A stretch of 64,000 nucleotides of DNA from Pseudoxanthomonas mexicana (GCF_001556105.1 NZ_LSIF01000034.1:62001-126000); one strand, 5' to 3'; counted from the first letter of the stretch, positions 43,179 to 53,228 are shown. Program-made: numbers and translations. Notes: generated by a model from the sequence alone, not told the origin.

Positions 43179-46001
43179 TCAATTGAACTTGTAGTTGAAG
43201 CTTACGAACACCTCGCGGCCGATCGGGCTAAACGCGCGCCAGAAGTACGGATAGCTATTGAACGTATCGTCGTTCGGATGCAGCTTGTTAAGTACATTGT
43301 TAACCGCTAGACCCACGGTTGCTTTCTCGGTGATCTTCTTCTCGACCCTTGCATTCCAGATGATGTAGGGAGCGATGCGGCCCGTCTCGGCCCAGTTTGG
43401 CAGCGAGCCCCAGCGATAGCCGTTAACGTTGAAGTTCCAATCATCCTTGTTCCAGCCAACCTGCCAGTTCACGCGGCTGCGGAAATTGAAGAACTGGGGG
43501 TTGTCGCGCTGGTTCTCGAATTCTTCGCCAACGTATTGCTGTGCCTCAAACTTGAGTACATGAGTCCAGCCCAATTCGGCGATGAAGTCGCCCATGCGGT
43601 CGGTGTCGACCCTGTACGAGATGCGCGAGTCGACGCCCGATGTATTGGTCTGAGCCTGGTTCTGCGGGTAGGTAGCGATTTCGGCGATGTCGCCGTTGCC
43701 ATCACGCATGACGCGACTGATGATTTCAATGCATCGTGCTGAGGTCGGATCCACTGCCGAGCCGTCGCGGTTGGTGCCCAGGCGGCAGGCTGCTTCCTCA
43801 CGATAGAGCCGTCCGGTCAGGTCACTGATGGCGCCCTCAAGCTTGATGTTGTAGTAGTCAACGGTCAGGGACAGGTCGTCCATGACGTCCCACACAACAC
43901 CCGCGGTATAAGACTTGCCCTCTTCTGCCTTCAAACGCGGGTCGCCTTTGCGGGTACCGAAAACTTGAGGGTTGTAGAGCGAGCCGCCGCAATCTGCGGT
44001 TGATGTTGGATTCAGACCCGCTGCGCGACATGCATATTCGTCAAATGCATACGTATAGAAGCCAGATTCACCTGCATAGATGTAGTGCATGTCCGGTGCT
44101 TTGAAACTTGTGGCATACGAACCACGCAGCAGCAGGCTGTCAACAGGACGCCATTCCAGGCCCGAGGACCAGGTGAAGGCTCCATTGATGGCGCTCGCAT
44201 CATCGAACTTGTCATAGCGACCGGCCAAACTGGCCTTCAAGGTGCTCAGCAGCGGGATGCTGAATTCGACGCCGACGGAATAGCGATCGCGGCTGCCACC
44301 ACCACCGGTGGACGTGAGGCCCATCGGAGCATCGTTGCCAGTGTAGTTAAGTCGTGCGCGAGCATCCGGGCTGACATCGTACTTCTGGGAAGCGGCTTCC
44401 AAGACGGCGGCCATGGCAAGACTACCGGCCGGCATCTCGAACAAATCGCCACTGAGCACGAACGATCCCTGACTTACCTGGGATGACGCCTCATCCCTGT
44501 AGGACGAAGTGATCGATGTGTAGTCCGCTGACGACAGCGGGTTGGTCAGGCGATTCAGGTTCAAGGCGTAAATCGCATAACCCGTGCCGGCATGCGTGCC
44601 AAGTCGCTGACCGAAGAAGAAATCACGTACTTTCGATTGGACCAGCCAGTTGTACTTCGTTTCAGACTTGTAGCGGGAGTGAGACAGGGTTGCATCCCAG
44701 TCAAAGCGACCATCGAATACGGTGCCGCGCAGTCCCGTAGCAAAATCCAGCGATTGTTCATTGGAGAGAGTCGGCGCCCCACCACCGTTCCCGATTTCGC
44801 TAGGGGCGATGGTGCGATACACGTTGCCGATTACAGCGCCAACATTCGGGTCGTAGAAATTGTTCGCGCCGGTCACGGATGCGCTGGTGAACGTGCGGGA
44901 ACTCGATGCGAGCTTGGCCTCACTGTTGCTGTATCCCAATTGCGCCCAAGCCTGAATCGTATCGGTCAACTCGTAGGTGCCATACAGGTACGCGTTGAAG
45001 TTTTTGTCGGAGTTTCGGATGGCTTGGCCCGCTGGATACCCGTAGTAGCCACAGAAGGCTTGTCCGTTAACCGCAACGGGCTCGAACTCGGAGAAGCGAC
45101 TGCAGGTGGTATTCAGATTGCCCGCCATTGGCCAGCCCAAACGGCGACCTGGAGCGCTCGGATTGGAGGTCGGATTGCCATTCGCATCCACCCACATGGT
45201 GTAACGCACGCCGGGCAGCGCAGTTGCATTGGCTGGATCGATCGACGGATCGTCGCGGTAAGAGTCCATAAACTCACGCTGGCGACCGTAGATCGCTTCG
45301 CGCTCAAGGATTTCAAAGGCGTAAGTCAGGCTGGCTCGCTCACCGATCTTGCCGCCCACCCATTGCAGGCGACCGGAGTCGCCACCACCCATGGTCGTGG
45401 TGCCGACGCGAAGATTGAATTGGTCGCCTTCAAAATTCGTCTTCATGATGACGTTGACGACACCCGCGACCGCGTCGGAGCCGTAAATGGCCGAAGCGCC
45501 GCCGGACAGGACTTCAATGCGCTCAATGGCGCCCGCCGGAATGTTGGCGAGATTCACCGCATTGGATTGACCGTTGTAAGGCAGGGGATAGTCGGCGGCA
45601 CGTCGTCCGTTGATCAGCACCAACTGGTAGCCGGGGCCCAAACCACGCAGATTGAGGAAGCTGGCGTTCGGCGTAAAACCGTTCTGGTTCAGTTCGTTCT
45701 GGACGGAGCCAGTGAACTGGGTCAGAGTGTTGAGCGCATCGTAGACGGTCGAAAAGCCCTGCTTCTCAATGTCCGCAGCCGTGATGACCGTTACCGGTGC
45801 AGGGCCTTCGATCTCAGCCTTCTTGATGCGGGAGCCGGTCACAGTAACCTTGTCCAGCGTGGAGGTCGCTTGCGGTGCCTGTTGAGTCGTCTGACTGGCT
45901 TCCTGCGCAACCGCACTGCCCGCGAACGGCACAACCAGAGCGGTGATCAATGCCGCGCTCAGGCGGCTGCGCTTGAGCGCATTCGTATTGCGAACTGACA
46001 T
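43179..46001 (-). CDS. TonB-dependent receptor
   Basis: 940 residues. A signal peptide cleaves after AVAQ (about 33). A TonB-box-like TLDKVTVTGSRI lies at 48-59; the plug domain has PVTVITAADIEKQG, LNLRGLGPGYQLVLINGRR and IERIEVLSGGASAIYGSDAVAGVVNVI. A 22-strand barrel follows, ending in the aromatic C-terminus VSFNYKFN. The plug motifs are those of the large Xanthomonad receptor group often encoded beside peptidases. With the S9 peptidase next to it, peptide uptake is the likely job; the ligand is not known. Two perfect inverted repeats lie upstream (46043-46060, 46088-46112). Confidence 0.92.
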   Translation of the reverse strand: MSVRNTNALKRSRLSAALITALVVPFAGSAVAQEASQTTQQAPQATSTLDKVTVTGSRIKKAEIEGPAPVTVITAADIEKQGFSTVYDALNTLTQFTGSVQNELNQNGFTPNASFLNLRGLGPGYQLVLINGRRAADYPLPYNGQSNAVNLANIPAGAIERIEVLSGGASAIYGSDAVAGVVNVIMKTNFEGDQFNLRVGTTTMGGGDSGRLQWVGGKIGERASLTYAFEILEREAIYGRQREFMDSYRDDPSIDPANATALPGVRYTMWVDANGNPTSNPSAPGRRLGWPMAGNLNTTCSRFSEFEPVAVNGQAFCGYYGYPAGQAIRNSDKNFNAYLYGTYELTDTIQAWAQLGYSNSEAKLASSSRTFTSASVTGANNFYDPNVGAVIGNVYRTIAPSEIGNGGGAPTLSNEQSLDFATGLRGTVFDGRFDWDATLSHSRYKSETKYNWLVQSKVRDFFFGQRLGTHAGTGYAIYALNLNRLTNPLSSADYTSITSSYRDEASSQVSQGSFVLSGDLFEMPAGSLAMAAVLEAASQKYDVSPDARARLNYTGNDAPMGLTSTGGGGSRDRYSVGVEFSIPLLSTLKASLAGRYDKFDDASAINGAFTWSSGLEWRPVDSLLLRGSYATSFKAPDMHYIYAGESGFYTYAFDEYACRAAGLNPTSTADCGGSLYNPQVFGTRKGDPRLKAEEGKSYTAGVVWDVMDDLSLTVDYYNIKLEGAISDLTGRLYREEAACRLGTNRDGSAVDPTSARCIEIISRVMRDGNGDIAEIATYPQNQAQTNTSGVDSRISYRVDTDRMGDFIAELGWTHVLKFEAQQYVGEEFENQRDNPQFFNFRSRVNWQVGWNKDDWNFNVNGYRWGSLPNWAETGRIAPYIIWNARVEKKITEKATVGLAVNNVLNKLHPNDDTFNSYPYFWRAFSPIGREVFVSFNYKFN

Positions 46002-46042
46002 GTGGTGAATCCCCTAAACTGTCGATGGATGCGGCCCCCACT

Positions 46043-46060
46043 GGACTGATCCGTCAGTCC
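46043..46060 (-). repeat. Perfect inverted repeat in the TonB receptor leader
   Basis: GGACTGA-N4-TCAGTCC, a 7-4-7 stem, 42-59 bases upstream of the receptor ATG. It is likely within the 5 prime untranslated region, so it would form an RNA stem-loop. Confidence 0.5.
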
Positions 46061-46087
46061 CAGCCGCACATAAACGTCCTCGTGACC

Positions 46088-46112
46088 CGACGTTAACATG
46101 GGATTAACGTCG
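46088..46112. promoter_or_regulatory. Perfect 9-7-9 inverted repeat, candidate operator
   Basis: CGACGTTAA-N7-TTAACGTCG in the divergent region between the TonB receptor and the Mrp ATPase. It lies 87-111 bases upstream of the receptor ATG, upstream of a possible -10 (TTTATG, 46066-46071). Long, perfect and AT-centred arms favour a protein-binding site over a hairpin. Confidence 0.5.
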
Positions 46113-46185
46113 CTGCCCATACCACGAAGAGATGTTACAGACGTTACGGCTTAAAACGTGACGCGATTCACAAAAATCAACCGGA

Positions 46186-47244
46186 GTGGACGTGGAACTG
46201 GAATATCTGTCGCAAATTCGGCTTGCCGGCCTGCCCACGAACCTGAATGGAGGATTGAGGTGGCAGGGGTCCTTGAAGAGTGCTGGCATCGACGTATCGC
46301 TGCAGTCCGGCTTCCCTTTGAGTGACCTGCGCGATGACATCGAGCGACAGGTTGCGGCCGCGCTGGCGGCTGACGGGCAACGCCTGGCGTCCCTGTCCCT
46401 GGTTACCCGCATCGCGTCTCATGCGGTCCAGGGCGCTCTTTCCCCCCATCCCCGTATCCGCAACGTCATCGCGGTCGGTTCGGGCAAGGGCGGGGTGGGG
46501 AAGTCGACCACTTCGGTGAACCTGGCGCTGGCGCTGGCGGCCGAGGGTGGCAGGGTGGGGGTGTTGGATGCCGACGTCTACGGTCCCAGCATCCCGGCGA
46601 TGCTGGGCCTGTCGGGGCGGCCCGACAGTCCGGACAACAAGTCCATCGAGCCGATGCGGGCGTTCGGGGTGGAGGCCATGTCGATCGGGCTGCTGGTCGA
46701 CCAGGACACGCCGATGATCTGGCGGGGGCCGATGGCCACGTCCGCGCTGATGCAGCTGTTCACCGACACCCTCTGGGGCGACTTGGACTACCTGCTGGTC
46801 GACCTGCCGCCGGGCACGGGCGACATCCAGCTGACCCTCGCGCAGAAGATCCCGGTCGCGGGGGCGGTCATCGTCACCACGCCGCAGGACATCGCCACGC
46901 TGGACGCGAAGAAGGCGCTGAAGATGTTCGAGAAGGTCGAGGTGCCGGTGCTGGGCATTGTCGAGAACATGGCGGTCCATACCTGTTCCAGCTGTGGCCA
47001 TGTCGAGCACCTGTTCGGCCAGGGTGGCGGCGAGCGGATGGCGGCGCAGTACGGCGTGCCCCTGTTGGGCTCGCTGCCGCTGGACATCACCATCCGCGAG
47101 CAGGGTGACGCCGGTCAGCCGGTCGTGGTCGCGGCACCGGATTCGGCCGTGGCGCAGGCCTACCGGCAGACCGCACGGGTCATGGCCGCCACGCTGGCGC
47201 AGCGGCCACGGGCAAGCGTGCCGATCGCTTCGTCGCTGGTCTGA
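46186..47244 (+). CDS. apbC: Iron-sulfur cluster carrier ATPase Mrp/ApbC
   Basis: About 352 residues from GTG 46186; a GTG at 46192 is also possible. The deviant Walker A is [13 protein letters not shown] (98-110), followed by DADVYGPS and [11 protein letters not shown]. The CxxC of the ApbC cluster site (CSSCGH, at about residue 268) is present. The N-terminal DUF59/MIP18-like region (1-85) is less conserved than usual. It carries and inserts [4Fe-4S] clusters. It is divergent from the TonB receptor. Confidence 0.9.
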   Translation: MDVELEYLSQIRLAGLPTNLNGGLRWQGSLKSAGIDVSLQSGFPLSDLRDDIERQVAAALAADGQRLASLSLVTRIASHAVQGALSPHPRIRNVIAVGSGKGGVGKSTTSVNLALALAAEGGRVGVLDADVYGPSIPAMLGLSGRPDSPDNKSIEPMRAFGVEAMSIGLLVDQDTPMIWRGPMATSALMQLFTDTLWGDLDYLLVDLPPGTGDIQLTLAQKIPVAGAVIVTTPQDIATLDAKKALKMFEKVEVPVLGIVENMAVHTCSSCGHVEHLFGQGGGERMAAQYGVPLLGSLPLDITIREQGDAGQPVVVAAPDSAVAQAYRQTARVMAATLAQRPRASVPIASSLV

Positions 47245-47278
47245 CTGCCAGACGCAGACGGCGGGCCGGGGCCCGCCC

Positions 47279-47284
47279 TACAAT
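47279..47284 (+). promoter_or_regulatory. Possible -10 TACAAT for dcd
   Basis: TACAAT 51 bases upstream of the dcd ATG, directly after a GCGGGC...GCCCGC hairpin (47261-47276) that may end the Mrp transcript. Confidence 0.4.
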
Positions 47285-47335
47285 CCCCCTCCGCCGCGCC
47301 GGCCGCGCGGTTTCGTTCCCCAGACCAGGATTTGC

Positions 47336-47908
47336 ATGAGCATCAAAAGCGACCGTTGGATCCGCCGCATGGCCGAACAGCAGGGCATGATCGAGCCGTT
47401 CGAGCCTGGACAGGTCAAGCAGGTCAATGGCGAACGCATTGTCAGCTATGGCACGTCCAGTTACGGCTATGACGTGCGCTGCTCGCGCGAGTTCAAGGTG
47501 TTCACCAACATCAACTCCACCATCGTCGACCCCAAGCACTTCGACCCGAAGAGCTTCGTGGACATCGAGGCCGACGAGTGCATCATCCCGCCGAACAGCT
47601 TCGCGCTCGCGCGCACGGTGGAGTTTTTCCGCATCCCGCGCGACACGCTGGTGGTCTGTCTGGGCAAGAGCACGTACGCGCGCTGCGGCATCATCGTCAA
47701 CGTCACCCCGCTGGAGCCGGAGTGGGAAGGCCACGTGACGCTGGAGTTCAGCAACACCACGCCGCTGCCGGCGCGCATCTACGCCAACGAGGGCGTGGCG
47801 CAGATGCTGTTTTTCCAGTCCGACGCCGACGACGTCTGCGAGACCAGCTACAAGGACCGTGGCGGCAAGTACCAGGGGCAGACGGGCGTGACGTTGCCGC
47901 GTACCTGA
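47336..47908 (+). CDS. dcd: dCTP deaminase
   Basis: 190 residues from ATG 47336, preceded by AGGA; the longer open frame overlaps the Mrp gene and is a shadow. Motifs are [35 protein letters not shown] with the catalytic Glu, and [17 protein letters not shown] near the end. It deaminates dCTP to dUTP, feeding thymidylate synthesis. Length agrees with E. coli Dcd (193). Confidence 0.96.
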   Translation: MSIKSDRWIRRMAEQQGMIEPFEPGQVKQVNGERIVSYGTSSYGYDVRCSREFKVFTNINSTIVDPKHFDPKSFVDIEADECIIPPNSFALARTVEFFRIPRDTLVVCLGKSTYARCGIIVNVTPLEPEWEGHVTLEFSNTTPLPARIYANEGVAQMLFFQSDADDVCETSYKDRGGKYQGQTGVTLPRT

Positions 47909-47936
47909 TCCGACCCCTTTACCGAAAGGAATCACC

Positions 47937-48476
47937 ATGCAAGCACCGCCGCCGATGCCGCAGGATCCTTACCGCACTCCCGATGCGAATGTCGCGGATG
48001 TCCAGGAACAGGGCGTGCCGGATCCCGCGATCCGCTGGCTGCGGCTGGCGGCGATCCTGATCGACGCCTGCATCGGCTTCGCGGTGATCGTGCCGATGAT
48101 GTATGTGGGCGGTTACTGGGAGGCTGCGTTTGAAGCCGGTCGCTCAGGCGGCTTCGGCATCATGCCGTTGGGCACGACGCTGCTGTGGGCCGTGATCGGC
48201 TTCGCCGTATTCGCGCTGATCCAGGGCTATCCGCTTCATGCCAATGGCCAGACCTGGGGAAAGAAGGTGGTGTCCATCAGGATCGTGGACCTGCAAGGCA
48301 ACAAGCCGTCCCTGGTGGACCTGCTGGGCAAGCGCTACCTGCCGACGCATGCCATCGCCAACATCCCGTGCCTGGGTACGATCTACGTGCTCGTCGATTC
48401 GCTGATGATCTTCCGGCAGGAACAGCGCTGCCTGCATGACCTGATCGCGGGCACCCGCGTCGTGCGCGCGAAGTAG
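47937..48476 (+). CDS. RDD family membrane protein
   Basis: 179 residues. Three hydrophobic segments (about 32-60, 75-100, 135-158) and the RDD-type pattern IRWLRLAAILIDACIGF near the start, with QTWGKKVVSIRIVD in the middle and RCLHDLIAGTRVV at the end. Inner-membrane location; function unknown. It follows dcd by 28 bases. Confidence 0.75.
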   Translation: MQAPPPMPQDPYRTPDANVADVQEQGVPDPAIRWLRLAAILIDACIGFAVIVPMMYVGGYWEAAFEAGRSGGFGIMPLGTTLLWAVIGFAVFALIQGYPLHANGQTWGKKVVSIRIVDLQGNKPSLVDLLGKRYLPTHAIANIPCLGTIYVLVDSLMIFRQEQRCLHDLIAGTRVVRAK

Positions 48477-48485
48477 CGCGCGGTG

Positions 48486-49139
48486 TCAGTGTTCCGCACC
48501 CGCAGCGGTGCGGATGTCGATAGACGTCTTCAGGGCCACCTTCACCGCCAGGCGCAAGGCGGTTGTCACCGTCTCCACCGGCAGGCTCGCCGCACCGGCA
48601 TGCCCTGACGCCTGGGCCGGCGAGTAGGGGATGTGGATGAAGCCCGCACGTACGCCCCTTCGCGCGCGCAGCGCGTGCATCAATCCGTAGAACACGTGGT
48701 TGCAGACGTACGTGCCTGCGGTCTGCGACACCTCGGCGGGAAAGCCGGCACCACGCAGGGCTTCACGCATGGCCTTGATCGGCAGGGTGGAAAAGTAGGC
48801 GGCAGGACCGCCGTCGATGACGGGCAGGTCGACCGGTTGCGAGCCTGCGTTGTCGGGAATGCGCGCGTCGTCGACGTTGATCGCCACGCGCTCCAGCGAC
48901 AGCTGTGCGCGACCACCGGCCTGGCCGACACCGATCACCAGCGATGGCTGCGTTTCCTTCAGCGCCGCACGCAGGACCTTGAGCGAGGTGCCGAAGGCGA
49001 CCGGCAACTCGCGGGCCACGACGCGATGCCCGGCGATGCGTGCGCCATGCAGCGCGGACACGGCCTGCCAGCTGGGATTGACCTGCTCGCCGCCGAAGGG
49101 CTGGAAGCCGGTCAGCAGGACGGTACGTGTCGTTGGCAT
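48486..49139 (-). CDS. pcp: Pyroglutamyl-peptidase I
   Basis: 217 residues, the standard length. [17 protein letters not shown] at the N-terminus, the Glu-containing [16 protein letters not shown] block, and the catalytic Cys in [15 protein letters not shown] with the late His in GFIHIPY are all in place. It removes N-terminal pyroglutamate from peptides. It is the last gene of the pxp operon, 22 bases after DUF979. Confidence 0.95.
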   Translation of the reverse strand: MPTTRTVLLTGFQPFGGEQVNPSWQAVSALHGARIAGHRVVARELPVAFGTSLKVLRAALKETQPSLVIGVGQAGGRAQLSLERVAINVDDARIPDNAGSQPVDLPVIDGGPAAYFSTLPIKAMREALRGAGFPAEVSQTAGTYVCNHVFYGLMHALRARRGVRAGFIHIPYSPAQASGHAGAASLPVETVTTALRLAVKVALKTSIDIRTAAGAEH

Positions 49140-49161
49140 GGCAAGTCTCGGGGAAGAATCA

Positions 49162-50127
49162 TCAGCGGAAGCACAGCCACGCCATCAACAGCACGTTGGT
49201 GCCCATCAGCCACAGGCCGGTCGCGGCCTGCGCGCGGATCACGCCGTACTGGTCGTCCAGTTCCAGCAGTACCGCGGGCACGATGTTGAAGTTCGCCGCC
49301 ATCGGCGTGAGCAGCGTGCCGCAGTAGCCGGTCAGCATGCCGATGGCGCCGAGGCTGGCCGGGTCGGCGCCGTGGCGCTGCACCAGAAGGGGCAGGCCGA
49401 TGCCGGCCATCATCACCGGGAAGGCGGCGAACGCGTTGCCCATGATGACGGTGAACACCACCATGCCCGCCGCGAATGCCAGCAGGCAGGCCATGCGGTT
49501 GTCGGCCGGGATCACCATCGAGACCAGTGAAGCGACGGATTCGCCCACCCCGCTGGCCGCGAACACGCCGCCGAGTGTCGCCAGCACCAGCGGCAGCAGC
49601 GCTGCCCAGCCCATCGTGTCGAGCAGGCGTCGTCCCTCATCGGCCGCCCGCAGCGGGGGTTGCCGCGTCACCGCGATCGCCGCGATGGCCGAGACCACGC
49701 AGGCCAAGGCCAGGCCGACCAGCGTCATGCCGGTGGGCGCGAACAGCGGGGTACTACCGAAGGACAGGTGTGGGCCGGCGAGCACGACGGTGATGGTCAG
49801 TGCGGGAATCAGCAGGGCCGGCAGGAACAGCCGGTGGCCCAGCCGCAGCGCGGACGCCAGCCGTTCCGATTCCGGCGCCTCGTCCAATGGTTCGCGGCGC
49901 ATGCGCGTGGCCAGCAGGGCGAGCACCAGCACCGCGCCGCCGGCGAGTTGCGCCGGCAGGGCGTCGCCGGCCTTGCTCGCGCGCAGTACGACATCGCCGC
50001 CCGCGAACAGCACCGCGATCACCGTCCAGAACGCAGCGTGCGCGTAGCGCCGTTGCTGCAGGTTGCGCCAACCGGCATAGGCGAGGAAGGCCGCCAGTAC
50101 CCAGTAGAAGTGCTCAATCGACAGCAT
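49162..50127 (-). CDS. DUF979 membrane protein, probable transport subunit
   Basis: 321 residues from ATG 50127. About nine hydrophobic segments begin with [15 protein letters not shown]; a late [24 protein letters not shown] segment is typical of DUF979. It overlaps the DUF969 gene by 14 bases. DUF969 and DUF979 are regularly encoded together and, as here, between 5-oxoprolinase subunits and Pcp, so a two-part permease for pyroglutamate is likely. This is inference from context. Confidence 0.85.
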   Translation of the reverse strand: MLSIEHFYWVLAAFLAYAGWRNLQQRRYAHAAFWTVIAVLFAGGDVVLRASKAGDALPAQLAGGAVLVLALLATRMRREPLDEAPESERLASALRLGHRLFLPALLIPALTITVVLAGPHLSFGSTPLFAPTGMTLVGLALACVVSAIAAIAVTRQPPLRAADEGRRLLDTMGWAALLPLVLATLGGVFAASGVGESVASLVSMVIPADNRMACLLAFAAGMVVFTVIMGNAFAAFPVMMAGIGLPLLVQRHGADPASLGAIGMLTGYCGTLLTPMAANFNIVPAVLLELDDQYGVIRAQAATGLWLMGTNVLLMAWLCFR

Positions 50128-50815
50128 CGGTCTTCGCCTCCGCCGCCGGCACCGCACGGTCCAGCCGGCGCTGGAACAGGACGATACGCACGGCATGGAT
50201 GATGAAGGCGGCGATCGCCGTCGGCAGCGCCCACAGCGCGATCTGCAGCGGCTCCAGCTGGATGCCGTGCTGGGCATAGAAGCCCTGGATCAGCAGCACG
50301 GCGCCGAAGGCGAGGAACACGTCTTCGCCGAAGAAGCGCCCGATGTTGTCGGTCGCGGCCGACATTGCGTGCACGCGCTGTGTTTCCTCCCGCGACAGCG
50401 GGGCCCGTGTCTTGCCCGCGGCGGACTCTGCCATCGGCGCCAGCAGCGGCCGCACGGTCTGCGCATGCCCGGCGATGTCGATCAGGCCCACCATGCTCAG
50501 CCCTTGCCGCACCAGCAGGTAGCCCGCCAGCAGGCGCGACAGCGTCAGGCCGCGCAGCCGCGCGATCCAGCGCAGCGCGTGCTCGCGCAGGCCGGCACGC
50601 TCCAGCAAGCCGATGGTCGGCAGCGTCAGCGCGAACATCAGCAGGGCGCGGTTGGACACGAAGCTCTCGCCCAGCAGCGCCAGCAGGTCGGGAATCGATT
50701 TGCCCGCTGCCAGTCCACTGACCAGGCCAGCCGTGACCACCACGATCACCGGGTTGAAGCGCAGTACGAAACCTGCGACCACCACGACGATGCCCAGCAG
50801 GGGCCAGTAACTCAT
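50114..50815 (-). CDS. DUF969 membrane protein, probable transport subunit
   Basis: 233 residues with about six hydrophobic segments, a DUF969 opening YWPLLGIVVVVAGFVLRFNP, and QGLSMVGLIDIAGHAQTVRPLLAPM in the middle. It overlaps both neighbours (4 bases with pxpA, 14 with DUF979), so it is translated in the same operon. Partner of DUF979; see that entry for role. Confidence 0.85.
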   Translation of the reverse strand: MSYWPLLGIVVVVAGFVLRFNPVIVVVTAGLVSGLAAGKSIPDLLALLGESFVSNRALLMFALTLPTIGLLERAGLREHALRWIARLRGLTLSRLLAGYLLVRQGLSMVGLIDIAGHAQTVRPLLAPMAESAAGKTRAPLSREETQRVHAMSAATDNIGRFFGEDVFLAFGAVLLIQGFYAQHGIQLEPLQIALWALPTAIAAFIIHAVRIVLFQRRLDRAVPAAEAKTDAVD

Positions 50816-51564
50816 GTGCGTCGCTCCATGGTGCGGATGGTGAACCCGGCGGATTCGATCGCCTGCCGAAGTCCGTGCGCGAACGCGACGGCATCGTTTC
50901 TGTCGCCATGCAGGCAGATGCTGTCCGCGCGCAGCGGCACCGATTCGCCCGTGCGCGCGACCACGATGCCACGGTCCAGCATCTGCGTGACCTGGGTGGC
51001 GGCGGTGGGCAGATCCTCGATGCTGGCGTCCACTTGCGAACGCGGCGTCAGCGTGGCATCGGCTTCGTAACGGCGCTCGGCGAAGACTTCATGCGCCACC
51101 GCCAGGCCTTGCCGCTCGCCGGCACCGGTCAACGCACTGCCCGACAGGCCGTACAGCACGAGCCCCGCGTCGTGGTCGCGCACGGCGCGTGCGATGGCAT
51201 CGGCGAGGCTGGCGTCGCGCGCCGCCTGGTTGTACAGCGCGCCGTGTGGTTTGACGTGGTGGAGGCGCCCACCGGAGGCACGGACGAACCCGTCCAGCGC
51301 GGCCACCTGGTACAGCGTCAGCGCATACGCCTCTTCGGAAGAAAGGGCATGTGCGACGCGTCCGAAATGCTCGCGGTCCGCATGCGACGGGTGTGCGCCG
51401 ATGGCGACGCCGTGCGCGAGGCACAGCGCGACGGTGCGCTGCATGGTGTCCGGTGACCCGGCGTGGAAACCGCAGGCGATGCTGGCGGAGCTGATGTACG
51501 GCACGATCGCCGCATCGTCGCCGCAGTCTTCGCCGAGGTCGCAGTTGAAATCGATGGTACGCAT
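50812..51564 (-). CDS. pxpA: 5-oxoprolinase subunit A (LamB/YcsF)
   Basis: 250 residues. The start DFNCDLGEDCG matches the LamB/YcsF family; GFHAGSPDTMQ and GAHPSHADREHFGR hold likely metal ligands; LHGDRNDAVAFA is near the end. With PxpB and PxpC it hydrolyses 5-oxoproline to glutamate using ATP. ATGA overlap with DUF969 downstream; 15-base gap from pxpC. Confidence 0.94.
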   Translation of the reverse strand: MRTIDFNCDLGEDCGDDAAIVPYISSASIACGFHAGSPDTMQRTVALCLAHGVAIGAHPSHADREHFGRVAHALSSEEAYALTLYQVAALDGFVRASGGRLHHVKPHGALYNQAARDASLADAIARAVRDHDAGLVLYGLSGSALTGAGERQGLAVAHEVFAERRYEADATLTPRSQVDASIEDLPTAATQVTQMLDRGIVVARTGESVPLRADSICLHGDRNDAVAFAHGLRQAIESAGFTIRTMERRT

Positions 51565-51579
51565 GTCCGCGAGCCTACC

Positions 51580-52533
51580 TCAGGCCCGCACGCGCTGGGC
51601 GATGGCGATGCGCAGCCGCGCAAGGCGGTGCGCGTGTTCCCTGGCCAGCGATCGCGCTCGCTGCAGCGTGACCGGTTCGAAGTGCACCGGTTCGCCGGGG
51701 CGCAACTGCGCGGCGCGCCCCAGGTCGCAGGCGATCACATGACCCAGTCGCGGATAGCCGCCCACGGTCTGTGCGTCGGCCAGCAGCAGGATGGGCTGTC
51801 CGTCGGGCGGCAGTTGCAGCGTGCCGACGGCGACCGGTTCGGACACGCCGTCGCCGGTTCCCGCGGGCAATCCGGCGCCACTCAGCCGCAGTCCCTGGCG
51901 ATTGCTGTTGGGGTGGGTACGCCAGCCCTGTGCGATCAGCATGAGGGCGGCAGGATGCGCAGACGGCACGTAGCGCAGGACGTGGCGGTCCACCGTCCAC
52001 GGGTCGTCCACGTCGATCCACCATGCGGGGAAGGCGGGTTGCCGCGCGATGGCGAGGTCCCTGCGGACCTCGCCGACGGGCAGGCGATCGCCGGCGGCCA
52101 ACGCGCGTCCGTCAACGCCACCGAACCCACCACGGAGATCGGTGCTGCGGCTGCCGAGCACCATGGGTGATGCGATGCCGCCGGCCACGGCGAGCCAGGC
52201 GCGTGCACCGTCTCGCAAGGGGCCGAGCGTGAGCTCGCCTGCCGGAAGATCGATGGGTCGCCCCATCGGCAGCGGGACATCGTTCCACCGTGCCTGCACC
52301 GTGGCGCCGGTCAGCGCGATGCGGCCCGCACGCATCAAACGCAGGCGCGGACCTTGCAGTGCGATTTCCAGTCCGGCGTCGCCCTCGTCGTTGCCGACCA
52401 GCCGGTTCGCCATCGCCAGGGCGGCCGGGTCCGTTGCGCCCGTGCGCGCCACACCGAGGTGCCGCCAACCGTGACGCCCCTGGTCCTGCACGGTGGTCTG
52501 CGCCCCTGGCGACAGGACGTGCCAGAAGCTCAC
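51580..52533 (-). CDS. pxpC: 5-oxoprolinase subunit C (KipA/biotin-dependent carboxyltransferase fold)
   Basis: 317 residues. Motifs of the PxpC/KipA family: TTVQDQGRHGWRHLGV at the start, DPAALAMANRLVGN, and the QTVGGYPRLGHVIACDLG block near residue 265. It forms a complex with PxpB. Overlaps pxpB by ATGA. Together with PxpA it completes the ATP-dependent oxoprolinase. Confidence 0.93.
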   Translation of the reverse strand: MSFWHVLSPGAQTTVQDQGRHGWRHLGVARTGATDPAALAMANRLVGNDEGDAGLEIALQGPRLRLMRAGRIALTGATVQARWNDVPLPMGRPIDLPAGELTLGPLRDGARAWLAVAGGIASPMVLGSRSTDLRGGFGGVDGRALAAGDRLPVGEVRRDLAIARQPAFPAWWIDVDDPWTVDRHVLRYVPSAHPAALMLIAQGWRTHPNSNRQGLRLSGAGLPAGTGDGVSEPVAVGTLQLPPDGQPILLLADAQTVGGYPRLGHVIACDLGRAAQLRPGEPVHFEPVTLQRARSLAREHAHRLARLRIAIAQRVRA

Positions 52534-53228
52534 GGCGAACCTGCCATGTCGCGGAAGGTGGCCTCATCGATCGGCACGAAGCGGACGCGGTCGCCCGGCT
52601 GCAGCAGCGCAGGCTGCGCACGCGCGACATCGAACAGCACGCGCGGCGTACGTCCGAGCAACCGCCATCCGCCCGGGCTCGCGCGCGGATAGATGCCCGC
52701 CTGTGCGCCACCGATCGCGACCGAACCCGCAGGCACCCGCGTCCGCGGCGTCGCCAGGCGTGGCAGCGCCAGTGCGGAATCCAGTCCCAGCAGATAGGGA
52801 AAGCCGGGAGCGAAGCCGATCATCGCCACCGTGTAGAGCGGACCGCTGTGGCGTGCGATCAGCGTGCCGGCATCAAGGCCGAGCGCCTGCGCCGCCTCGA
52901 CAAGGTCCTCGCCGTACTCGCCGCCGTAGCACACGGGAACTTCATGCAGGACGCTATCGGCTGAGGGACGTGATGACGGATCCGATAGCAGCGCGGCCAC
53001 GGTGTCACCGACGGCGGCATGGGCATCGCCGTTCGGCAGACGATCCGCATCGAAGAACACCGCGAGGCTGGCGTACGCCGGCACCAGGTCGCGCAACCAG
53101 CAGGGCGAACGGTCGCGCAGCCGCGCCGCCAGCCGGTGCACCTGCGCATTGGTATCGGCCCCGATGCGCTCACCGAAGCGCACCAGCAAGGCATCGTCGC
53201 CCAGCGGCTCGAAGTGCGGCGTGCTCAT
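52530..53228 (-). CDS. pxpB: 5-oxoprolinase subunit B (KipI-like)
   Basis: 232 residues from ATG 53228. PxpB/KipI marks: GDDALLVRFGERI early, VCYGGEYGEDL, the cyclophilin-like block GFAPGFPYLLGLD, RVPAGSVAIGGAQAGIYP and SPGGWRLLGRTP. It is an ATP-binding partner of PxpC. Overlaps the HIT gene by ATGA and pxpC by 4 bases. In this operon it acts in pyroglutamate salvage, not in sporulation control as for Bacillus KipI. Confidence 0.93.
   Translation of the reverse strand: MSTPHFEPLGDDALLVRFGERIGADTNAQVHRLAARLRDRSPCWLRDLVPAYASLAVFFDADRLPNGDAHAAVGDTVAALLSDPSSRPSADSVLHEVPVCYGGEYGEDLVEAAQALGLDAGTLIARHSGPLYTVAMIGFAPGFPYLLGLDSALALPRLATPRTRVPAGSVAIGGAQAGIYPRASPGGWRLLGRTPRVLFDVARAQPALLQPGDRVRFVPIDEATFRDMAGSP

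Noticed and set aside
46958..47908. N-terminally extended dcd frame
   Set aside because: The first 126 codons lie inside the Mrp gene in another frame; ATG 47336 has a ribosome site and gives the normal Dcd length.
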